From contig NC_092670.1 in assembly GCF_964355755.1 (NCBI RefSeq), positions 36,877,795 through 36,941,794 of the forward strand: a stretch of 64,000 nucleotides of DNA, written 5' to 3'. The notes beneath the pieces were generated by a model, which searched no databases, had not been told where the DNA came from, and worked only from the letters and a program-made list of their open reading frames with translations. Below are positions 9,565-20,800 of the stretch, one piece after another (position 1 is the stretch's first letter; every line of letters begins with the position of its first letter). This DNA is from Antedon mediterranea (taxonomy: Eukaryota; Echinodermata; Crinoidea; Comatulida; Antedonidae). Position numbers and translations under genes: made by a program.

Positions 9565-12239
9565 ATGGCGACAGTAGCCAGAGGTTTGTATAATTTGTTT
9601 GTTTTTGCTAAAATATTTAAGCATACTGGAGAATGAAATGAAAAAATAAACAGACTTAGAAATCAGTAGGAATTATTGAGAATCCGAATTAAAAACAAAC
9701 CAAAAACAAAAGTTATAATTACTTATAAGTATGACCAGACCTGTCCCAGCCTATGGGGTGGCTGAAAAGTGTTTTACTTTAAGCCTAGCCTAGAGGTAGA
9801 GTAGACCTGGTACTGTGTAACATTTTATCCTTTTTTCATCACTCACACAGAAAGAAGAACTGATGTTCTTTCCAGACCAAAGCAGCTTCCAGTAACTTAT
9901 CAGGAAGACAGGTAATTACTAACTATAAAGTAAAATACAAATTTTCGTTTTTATTTATCTTTTTTTTTAATACTGCACTGTAAATTTTATTTAATTTTTA
10001 TTTTATCATATTTTAGTCATTATTCTGAAAAAAATCTATGCCCACTCTTTTTATTCTAAATACATAATAAGTCTCGTCAGACAAACAAAAGGAAGCTCTA
10101 GTCAGTGTACAGCTAGTGTTCAGTGTTATTGGCTATAAAATACTCTTGCACAGGCCTAAATGTTTTATCCTCTGGCATTGGTCCACAAACCACACATTTT
10201 TAACACTGAGAATATAAAGCTTGATGACATTGAATTGACATATAGGCCTAGGACCTACTGTGTACATTGAGCAATTCATTATTTATTTTATCACAGACGC
10301 TCTGTTTACTGGCGTGATAGTTTGCCACTAAAGCCTGGACCTGATGGAAGTACAGTTTTTGGTAATTTCCATTTTGCTTAAACTTATTTTTTCTAAAAAA
10401 TACTTTACTGATAAAGCAGTAAAACACAAACAATTGCAGTCGTTTGCAAGAGTTTATTTGATCACAAGTATAAAACAACAATAATAATGAAACGTGTTTT
10501 TTCTGTATCTGTAGTATATTCTTTGCTGTGTAAGTTGCAAATAAATTCTTAAAGACCCCTTCCCTGCAATTTTGGACGTTTTTTGGAAAATAATACATAT
10601 ATATCACTTTAAAAACATTAAACCATGTCATTCCTTGTCTTAAATGTACGTTTTATGGTAAATTATGATAAAAAGTGAGAAACAATGCACTACCTAAGTA
10701 GCTCGCGGCGATCGACCTCTCGTGGACGGTCTCAGGCCTAGCCTAGCTAGGCTTAGTTTTGTAGGCCTAGCTGGTAAACATCGGTAACGTACGAACATCG
10801 TACGCTAGCTATATACCTAGCCTGACGTTGTATAGTTGCTGCATTAATTGTCTTTCTATTTTTGCCAGACTCCGTTGATACAAATTGGGGAAAACCCGGT
10901 ATTTTCGCTGAAAAGTTAGGAGTCTTCCATTTGTTTTGGCTTCACGATCGATCGAAAAGTGGGCGAATTACAGGTGAAAAACAACAATATCAATCCGCGC
11001 GCAATGCATTTTGGGATTTATAGCGGGCCGCTATAATTATTAAAATCGATTTATTTTTCACATTTTTAACCGTTTAAAGACGAAAAAAGTTATCGCAATA
11101 GGACCATATAGTATTATTTTTACATTAAATATAGTTTGTGATCTTAAATTAGATCTAAAAAACGTAGGGAATGGGGCTTTAAAATAATCAGCATTAAAAC
11201 TGTGGCATGATCTGTCATCGATGCATAACATTAATAATGATAATGATCAGGAAAACTGCATTAAGGTCACAAAGATTGCGATGCACTATCATGCGATCCA
11301 CCCACTCACTCGTTTATTTTTATGGCAAGAGGCTTCCTACTTTCTAGGATCGAGTTATCAGATAATCTATTTTGTTTTGATAACTCTTGTTTACATGACC
11401 ACAGTGCTGATTTTGCCATTTTCCCCTAACTGTATACACAGTAGTATCATAGATTTGAACTGTGTTATTTAGAGTCGACTCTTTTTTTTTTTCTAAACAG
11501 TACTTACTCCTCGACAAGAGCAACTGTGTGGACATAAAGTTGCGAACCCAGGCTACCAGTTTGATAGGTAGACTATACTTTTTTATATTCACTAGCATTC
11601 ACTAAATTGTATGAAATCACAAATGAATAAAAAAATATTTAAAAAAAATTATTGTACTGTTATTAAAAAATCTGTTTTTTTTTTAGGTCTTACCCAATAT
11701 GGCCAGTAAAGGAATCTGCGAAGCAGTATGAAGCGACAGGTAGAATTGAAAAACTAAGTTTTCCCAAATCGGTTCACCGAGATTACGTGCCAGAGCGAGC
11801 AGTAATGACACGAGTGACATCAGCTGCACAGAAGGCAGAGCCTAGTGCACGGATAGAACAACTTGCACGAGAAAAAAATTATTTACCTCTGAAGATAAAA
11901 GAAAGTTGGGAGTTTGACTGTTACCAATGGGATCCAGAAATCTCTAAAGGAGCAAAGAAAGCGCAAGCCAGTGCTTGGGTTGAACGGCTTGCAGAGTCAC
12001 GGCAAACGCACCCTTCCTACCAGTATGCTCGTTCGGTTGAATGGCACGTGGAAGATCCCGCTCTCAAGGCAATCGCGACGCTACGACTACAACAGCTAGC
12101 ACGACCAAAAAGTCGAGGAAAACTAGATAATTTTGATCCTTATAGAGTGTCTTCTTCAGCACGAAACGCACGTGCAACGCCACGTATATCTGAACTTTGC
12201 ATGCCCATTCCACGAAAGGTTCGGCAGAAGAAGTTTTAA
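9565..12239 (+). CDS. THEG/SPMAP2-like sperm microtubule-associated protein
   Basis: Three exons (9565-9583, 9851-9911, 11687-12239) join in phase to 210 residues. The product is made of THEG repeats, about 18-20 residues each with an R-I-x-x-L-A-x-P-K/R core: RTDVLSRPKQL, GRIEKLSFPKS, ARIEQLAREK, AWVERLAESRQ, LRLQQLARPKS and PRISELCMPIPRK. In vertebrates THEG-family proteins are testis-specific and associate with sperm flagellar microtubules, so a similar role in axonemes is expected here. It is basic and has no signal peptide or membrane segment. The start codon is the first in the frame, and the 19-nt first exon ends in GAG|GT. Candidate AATAAA is at 12362-12367. The family is clear from the repeats; orthology to vertebrate THEG is likely but not proved. 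Confidence 0.88.
10600..10790 (+). repeat. Dispersed repeat F, copy 1
   Basis: About 100 bp (TTAAACCATGTCATTCCTTG, TTTATGGTAAATTATGATAA, GAAACAATGCACTACCTAAG), followed by a TAGGCCTA-rich tail. It recurs inverted at 17090-17250 in a NAPRT intron. Here it lies in intron 2 of the THEG-like gene. Confidence 0.65.
11345..11450 (+). repeat. Dispersed repeat G, copy 1
   Basis: TATCAGATAATCTATTTTG, AACTCTTGTTTACATGACCA and ATTTTGCCATTTTCC are found again, inverted, at 24190-24280. The neighbourhood is similar to that of repeat F, so F and G may be parts of one longer element. Confidence 0.6.
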
Positions 12240-12361
12240 TCTAGATAAACGTGCTGTACAGGAACTATGCGCAATATATTTTAACGAATGAAACATTTAT
12301 TTTAAAACTATCCAATCCAAAAACTGGATCATACGCTGTAACATTATGGTTTAAAAATTCA

Positions 12362-12367
12362 AATAAA
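12362..12367 (+). terminator. Candidate poly(A) signal of the THEG-like gene
   Basis: AATAAA, 123 bp after the stop codon. It is the first such hexamer downstream. Confidence 0.5.
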
Positions 12368-13550
12368 GACTAATATACAGTCATTGTAGCACTATTTATT
12401 ATAGGAATTGAAGCACTGTAGTATAGAACATTTACGCACAAATTATATACACTTTTCTAGGTAGGTAGTTATTTTATTGTACTGTATAAGTAATGGCGAT
12501 CTATTAAAAATAAATTTTGTATTCATTTCTGTAGGTAGAATAAATTATCATTCTTAATCCTACTCCCATTCCAAAGATACATATTTGGTGCTTTTTTTTA
12601 TACATTGAAATGTTTAATTTCATATTTTACACCAATTTAAATTTTAACCAAAGGCTTGATCATAACTTTATTTTCTGCTTCTCTTTTGTACTTGAATGCA
12701 AGAACTATCTATGCACTTGTAAAAATGCAGTATTTCATTACTTCTTTTTATGGTTGAAATTTAAATGATCGAATAAACTAATGTGTTTGATATGTACGTG
12801 ACTGTTTTAATGTGTTTTTTTTAAAGTTATTAATTAAAATTTAATTTTGCAATTCAAAACACTATCGAGGGCAAAGATTATATACATAGTCTGGGGTTCC
12901 AGGCAGAGTTTTGATTATTATTAAAAGATAAATATTTTTGCACATATGGCGTTTCATACGTATATTATTTGACAAACAGACAAAAATTCAAAACGTCGAC
13001 TGGTGGACTAACATAAAAAATGCAATAAAAACAGACTTGGAGTAAGTCTAATTATATACAGTGCAGCAAGTACAGCCACTACCTGTTTTTTTATGTGCAC
13101 AAACACCCTGCCCTGTATTCTTGCTTATGCCTGCGCATGGTGGAGACTGACCATTTGCGGACCCAACATTTTTAAATAGTGGGTACTGAACTGAACCAAA
13201 TCTCTTTTTTATTATGAATTGCGAAATTTTGGTAGAGATCCCAGTACGATTTGCCTACCTGCCTTTTTTCGATCATTAAACCTAAAAAAATATTTCTAAA
13301 GTAGTAACGTTTTACTGTTTCTCGAATTACTGGTGTGTGTGTCCAATTCAATACACAATCAAAAAATTATGAATCAAAATATTATATTATATCTTTATGA
13401 TGAGCAAATATTTATTGTTCAATTTATTACTTGAATAATTACATCACAAACTGTTACTGTTGCATACAAGAAATTATTACTTATATCTACGCTTATATTT
13501 AGAATATGCATATTGGCATATCATTATACATCATCAATATTGCTATAGTT
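12368..13550. other. Intergenic, AT-rich, nothing recognised
   Basis: This is the spacer between the convergent THEG-like and NAPRT genes. I found no frame with coding character, no terminal inverted repeat and no tRNA-like sequence in it. Confidence 0.5.
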
Positions 13551-13713
13551 TAAAGCCCTGTCTACACTATTAAACTTTATGTGACAAAAAAAATGTGCTG
13601 TGCCCATATATGGACATGATGATGTCATATCACTACCATATTTGGGCAGATCACCACCGTATTTGAGCACATCACACTTTTTTTGTCAAACTAGTTTGAT
13701 AGTGTGGACAGAG
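13551..13713. mobile_element. MITE-1 copy, complete
   Basis: It has the left end TAAAGCCCTGTCTACAC, the internal CATATATGGACATGATGATG hairpin block and two ACCATATTTG repeats. The right end is TAGTTTGATAGTGTGGACAG. Confidence 0.85.
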
Positions 13714-14510
13714 AATGAAAATTAAAAAAAATTACTTTGTATAATATTTTCTCATGGTTTGGTTATTATCCAGACACAGTCTACCAGTAATTTTTAGTTT
13801 AACCCTGCTATACAGAGGTCTTGATTCAAGCAATGGTAAAATATTCTATTCTAACCAAAATTTTAACACAAAACGCACCGTTCATTTCGATTTAAAATCA
13901 ATAATATTGCACAGTTGAAATCAAATTATAATGAAATACGTTTGGTTCATATTTATCTTCATAGAATTTATAACTATACAATTTTTTTTAAATTAAAAAA
14001 AAAAATTAAAATTACAAATTAAATTATATAAAATATTTCAGAATGAAACGCTTAAAGGCACTGTATTGTTTTCACAAAAATAATTATAATATTCTAATAA
14101 AATTTCTACGGACTTTACAAAACATTGAATACAGATACAGTACTTTACAAAAATTTTAATTCAATAGTTATGTTTTCAGCAACATGCTTTTGGCATTTGT
14201 AATTTACTAGGGCGGATTAAAATTTAGAAAACAAAGAAACAAAACAAGTACAGTATATATAGTGCGGAACAATTTGTGGAATGGATGGTAAGGTCAAATA
14301 GAAATTGTTGTGTTAGGGCTCAAAAGTTGACATATTTGAATTATGGAAGGGTGGGGGAGGGGTATGTGCCTTGCTAAACCCCTGCTTAATCATGCAATAA
14401 TAAACAAATTACACATTTATCCTAGAATTTGTTTCACAACCACCTCCCATGACTAAAGTATACCCATACCCACTTTATATTATGAATCGAGACATGGGTG
14501 CAATTGTAAA

Positions 14511-14606
14511 TGTCTACACTATCAAACTTCAGACATCATCATGTCCATATATGGGCACATCACATTTTTCTGTTTCATAAAGTTTGATAGTGTAGACAGA
14601 GCTTTA
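14511..14606. mobile_element. MITE-1 copy, short internal-deletion form
   Basis: Only 96 bp, with both terminal repeats (TGTCTACACTATCAAAC and GTTTGATAGTGTAGACAGAG) and the GACATCATCATGTCC core. Confidence 0.85.
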
Positions 14607-14810
14607 GTCTATAAATGTTATTTTTTACAAGTTCTATAGCATGTAGTACATGGCTTCAAGTTGCCTGATGTCACGGTTCAATAGCTTCTTAAACTGTACA
14701 TTGACTCCCTAGATTTTTAAAAATCTAAATTGACTCCCTAGCGTACTTGATTAAAATAATTAATGAACATTTTCTACATACTAATCTTTCATTTGCTTTC
14801 TTTGGCGCTT

Positions 14811-17800
14811 TTAAGAGAGTTCTCCAATGGGGGCGCTTTCCAACCATAGCTTGTGCAGGAAGCGATATAAATCATCTGTCACAGATACCTGTTAAAAAAG
14901 AAAATGTTGTTGTTGGTAACTTAAAATTGTACAATTTCAATTAATTGCTTATTGTAGTGTAGTATAGTAGTAATAATACTGTAGATAGTAGAAAAGGTAA
15001 AAAGGTGTTTCTGTTAACCTTTGACACAAGGCTTTCATTCTGTGTCATCCAGGTGTGCTAAATGTCACATCCAGGGTTAATTAAATGTTCAGAATTGTTG
15101 CCAAGCACTTACTTTATATGGTGTTGGGTTCAGTGCTCTCTTGTGATCATCTCGCAGGGACTTGATTGATGCAATGGTGTCTGCACGCACTTCTTGCAGT
15201 GACCTCAAAGGCCTGGCGATCTGAAAATAAGGGTTTAACTGGACATTTATTCTGGTCAATAGCTACTAAGGACAGCCTTGGGCCAGACAGAAACGGACTG
15301 ACCAGGACATGGAGAGTGAGTGAGTGGTTTAGAGGTCAAGACAGTGAAACCATAATGGGTTAGTCGAGGCTCACTCGCTCCATGGTTCTGGTGACAGAAC
15401 AAGTCTTCTCGGATAAGGACTATAAACCATACAGCAGTAGGTCCAGTGTACACATCTAGCTCATGTGCACTTTAAAGACCTTAGCACATCTTTCAAGGCG
15501 AGTGGGTGTTACCCCAGAGTACTACTGTAGTACACACAGCCGCTATACATAACTGGGCCCTCTGGGAGACCAGTCTTTGACTGAAGAGGTTACCCAGCAT
15601 AAATAAATAACAAATTCAAGAGAGTGACATCACTACATATTGGTATGAGTTGTTTACTTACTTTACCATCTTTCCAAAATATGACATGTAATTTTTCTAC
15701 TCTTGATGGATTGACATAAGCTCGTTTTGATTCCTGAAAAACCAAATATTATTATTTCACATCCGTTTGCCTACAATCAAAGTGTGATGTGCCCATATAT
15801 GGACATGATGATGTCATACCACTACCATATTTGGGTATATCACCACCATATTTGTGTATATCACTACCATATTTGTGTATATCACCACCATATTTGTGTA
15901 TATCACCACCATATTTGTGTGTATCACCACCATATTTGGGTATATCACCACCATATTTGTGTAAATACTTTATTTGTCACTATCATGACAAACATAAACA
16001 ATATTAAACATCACACTTTTTTGTCAAACTAGTTTGATAATGTAGACAGAGCCTAAGAGACTAGAAAACGTTCTTTTCATTTCTTTTTTTATTGCAGACA
16101 AATATATAACAGTATGTACAGTAGCTTTGCTTAGTAACCTCTTTTTCTTCAACTGTGTTCTTTGCTACTCAGCAGAGTTGGCTGTTGTTGCCTTAGAAAA
16201 CACTACTTTAGTTGTGTTTGTTCACCTTCAACTAGATTTTGATCCTACTTACCTCATATTATAATATACATATGTTTAGGATTTATCTATTTTAAAGTTC
16301 TGTCTACACTATCAAGTTTGACAAAAAAAAAGTGTAATGTATCCAGTAGTAGCGATATGACATCATCATGTCCATATTTGAGCATCACATTTTTTGTCAC
16401 ATAAAGTTTAATAGTGTAGACGGAGCTTTAGGTAAGTTATTTTAGAACTTTGATATATTAATTATAATAATAACTGTAACTTACACTAAAAGGGTGCCTG
16501 CACAGTACCCTTTTGTTTGGCTCTGGTTCTGCCTCTGCAGTTACATGTTGCAAGAGGTCAATCAGTGCTTTTCCTATAAAGAAAAATCAACTATTATCCA
16601 AACAGTGGCACTGTTGGTGTATAACTTGCCTCTTGTTCAAGAGTTACTGGTTCAATTCTCTTGTTCTCAATATCAATTTAAAGGTGGCCAAAATAGAATA
16701 ATTCTAATCTTTTATGATGTGCCCATAATATGGACATGATGTCATATCACTATCATATTTGGGCATATCGCTACCATATATGGGCATATCACTACCATAT
16801 TTGGGCACATCACACTTGTTTTGTCAAACTAGTTTGATAGTATAGACAGAGCTTTAGAAAGTGTTTGTAATTTGTGTGTACAAATTATTTGCTATTGAAC
16901 TCATCCATACACATTGGGTTTAAAATGGCCGGAATTGTACTGGAAATGTTCTACACTACATTTAAAAATTAGCTTCCATCTTGGATCCAATATGAAGTCC
17001 AAAATGGGTCTCCCATCCAGTATATATATTTTTGTGAAAAAACAGAAAGACAATTAATGCAGCAACTAGACAATGTCAGGCTAGGCCTATAGCTAGCATG
17101 CTATGTTCATACGTTACCGCTTTTATAGGCCTACAAAACTAGTAAGCCTACTTAGGTGGTGCATTGTTTCTCTCTTTTTATCATAATTTACCATAAAATG
17201 TACATTTAAGACAAGGAATGACCTGGTTTAATGTTTTTAAAGTAATATAATCTATGCATTGTTTTTACAAAACATCAACAATTGTCGGCAATGGGTCATA
17301 AAATTAAGTATGCATTAAATTATTTCCATTTCTTGTGTAATACCTACCATCGTGACTGTAGAGCCGAAAGACCTGTTTCCTTCCTGGTATTGTCACCTTT
17401 TCCACCTCATGACTCAGCTTAATCCTGGGTTTCCCATCCACCTCCACAAGCTTTAAAAAAAACACAAATCATATTGATAAGATAAAACATTTACTGCAGA
17501 GTTGAGTTGTGGCTTGGTGGTTAAGATGTTACCAATCCAAGGGTTCAAGTCCTGCCATATGTCAAGATTTTTTCTAATGACAATTTACAACTCCACTCCA
17601 AAAGACTTGTAATAAGACTTTGTTTATGTAGAGCATCTTGTGTATATTTGTCTTGTGGGATTGCCACCTTTAAGGCTAGTGAATGAATTCACTATATAAA
17701 CAAACCTATAAAACATATATACATATACGGCGATCACAAATAATAACATTTAGTCCAGAAATAATAATGTTTGGGTTACTGCAGTCTTGGTATTACTGCA

Positions 17801-20800
17801 GTAATAATTGTTTTATATTATTTATTGTATTGCACTACACAAATATAGACATTTGAATATGGTATAATACTTTTTTTTAATAGTTAAAATCAATATGCTT
17901 GTAACATAAACAAGGCAAAAAAGAAATGGGGTAACGTAAAAAAAAAATTATTAACTTGTATTTCTTAAAATTACATTTATTAATTTTTAATTGTTTCATT
18001 ATTATTTTAATTTTTATTTATATATATATATTTAAAACATTATTTTAATGACATTTTATACAATTTCTATATATAACTACAATGTGTAATATGAAGAATG
18101 AAATAAAAGTGGGTTGGCCCCACAAAAGAGAAAAAAAAATAGTTAAAATCCCATAAAAATGTTTTTAACATTACAATTGAATATAAGTGTATTTAGACAT
18201 ATTTATTACCTACAGTATTTACAAGCTAAATTATTAACAAAACACAATTAACAATATGTTATTTGAATATGGTATAAAATTTTATGATATAATAGTTTGA
18301 ATAGTAATGGTAAAATATTTGTTTTTTTAAATAATGAAAGTTCAATAACATTTTAATTAACATTACAATTGAATTAATATAATACACTCTCGGGTATTCA
18401 TGATGTCGTGCAACATGCACTCGGCTACGACCTCTTGCATGTCGCAACATTGTAAATACCCTTGCGTGCGCCGCATCTCCACTAACGCACTCTGACTTGT
18501 GCATTATGTGTACACTACTGCATAGTTGTGCATTAAAAGTACTATGCTATCTATAGATGTAGACAACACTTACACTACAGGGAGGAAATGTTTCTTAGTT
18601 TTACTGGAGTAAACTGCAGTAATCATGAACCAATATTACCTTATAAACACATCCAAGTGCAGGCTGTTTTTGACAAGTCACTAGGTGAGTACCAATACCA
18701 AAACTGTCAATTTGATGAACCTAATTATATACAAAATATTAATAAAAATGATATATTTTTTTTTGTATAACAAATATTAAAGATGTATTGTCGCCCAAAA
18801 ACAAGGAATATGAAAGATTAATAAAATCGGAAGCTTAAAATTAATGACTTTTGTAGAAAAAAAACGGGAAAAATAATTTGTTTTCATTATTAAAAAGACA
18901 AAATAAATAGTTACATCCAACCACTTACAGCCACTTTGGCAATTTCTTGGTTTAAAATACAGTTTTTTTTATCCAATTTTGCATATTCAACAACAAAAAA
19001 AAATGTAAAAAATTATTTTTCAGGACAATACATCTTTAATGGAGTTAATAATCATAACAATGGTATTGTTTGAAGATAAAAATAATAATTATATTTTTTA
19101 TTCAGTAGTAAACAATGATAATACTGTACCTGTTCATTGAGGGAATGTAGAGTGTCTTCATTAATATCATTACTAGCTACTATAGTTAATTCTTCAAACC
19201 ATGGCACGTTGAAACTACAAAAAATATATTTACATTACATATCTCTTTATTGTCAAAATGTAAAATAAGAATAATAATTGCATTGCTCAACTTATTTGAC
19301 AAAAAGACCGAATAAAAAGCTTTTGCTTGTCTGGATTTGGCCTTGTGAATATAAAGTAATTATTTAACAGACGCTAGATAGTTATTAAATGAATATAGCA
19401 TATAAAAAAAAATACAAATAATAATAATTTGTTCACATAAAATAAAAAATAAATAAAAATAAACTGAAATAGCTTAGCAATCGACATAATAAATAGTAAA
19501 AATAGCCTAAAACAATATTTGGATGGTAAATAATGTTTAACTTTATTGTAAACATTTTTTATAATGAGATTATATTCCATAGTAAAACAACTTAAATTTA
19601 AAAGAAACAGAGTTTATCTTTACCATCAATTAGTATCTAATCACTGGCTATATGAACTTTGCTTGTACAGTATACCAAAGAATATAAATAGGTAAAGAAT
19701 CAACAGTACGCGCTGTTATACATAGAAGGATAGGAAACGCGGACGCTTATTCATGGACACGTAAGAATCCAGCAGCCGAACGACGGCGGGCTCTAGATAT
19801 GGTTCCCGTCTAATCCCACGTTTCGATGGATCGTGATGATCTGATGTGTTCTCGCGTCTGTGCTCTACTAATTTTGATATTATTAATATTTTGATAATCA
19901 TTTTGATAAATAATCATCGTTTGCATTTTTATAGATATTTACAATAAAAGTTTTACCTTACCCACGCCTGAAGGTGGCGCACTTCTTCTAGTGAAAAGGA
20001 AATGCGCCACCTTCAGGCGTAGGCAAATAGTAACCCGGATGATGTGGTTTACACCGCCAACGGAACTGTTGTATCTTCTCCTTTTATTATCTTTGAGTAT
20101 ACATATTAGGAAATATAAATATTATGAGATAAGAATACACAGACCTCACAACTTAAAGTGCGAATTCAAAACCTAGTAAAATATTAGTCTACTTACGTTT
20201 TACCAATGCTTTGAAATATAGATCGAATACGTTTTGATTGGTAGGCTAAATCCCCACTATCTAAACGTATACCGATTGAACGGTAGCCAAGGTCATTCAA
20301 TGCGAGGGCGACTGTACAAAAATTAGGAATACCACTCCTAGAACAAAAGAATATTCAATTTAAAGATTTTATATTGAAGTGGAGTTTGGTGGTTAAGATG
20401 CCAGGATTCTGGGTCCAAATCCTTTGATATTCTCATTACAAAACACAACTGGATACATGAGAAGAAATTCCAAATTAATGACTAGGCCTTTTTTCCATTC
20501 ACATTTGAATGAAAAAAATATGTATTGTCCCATAAAATCATGAAAAATAAAGATTAATAAAATCAGACTTTAAATAGGCCATTTGCAGTTTTAATAAAGT
20601 TATTCACTTCTGAAAAAAAAACAAAAACAAAACAAAAAAATAATTATTTCACTTTCAAAAGACAAAAGAAATTTTAATCAAAAACCATTGTCTGACAGAC
20701 AATTTAAGTATTTTTTGCTTTGAATTACATTTTTTTTCAGGTAAATAATTTTCAATCCAGTTTTTGGTCAAAGTGAATAACTATCATGCGATATTAAAAT

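Noticed and set aside
10248-10631. 127-residue minus-strand frame
   Set aside because: It has low-complexity composition, no family resemblance and lies in an intron of the THEG-like gene, overlapping repeat F.
15727-16032. Histidine/tyrosine-rich repeat proteins (HHHICVY)
   Set aside because: These are translations of the amplified 21-bp part of a MITE-1 copy inside a NAPRT intron.
18259-18504. 81-residue minus-strand frame with [11 protein letters not shown]
   Set aside because: It covers the palindrome at 18392-18462 and AT-rich intron; no coding evidence.
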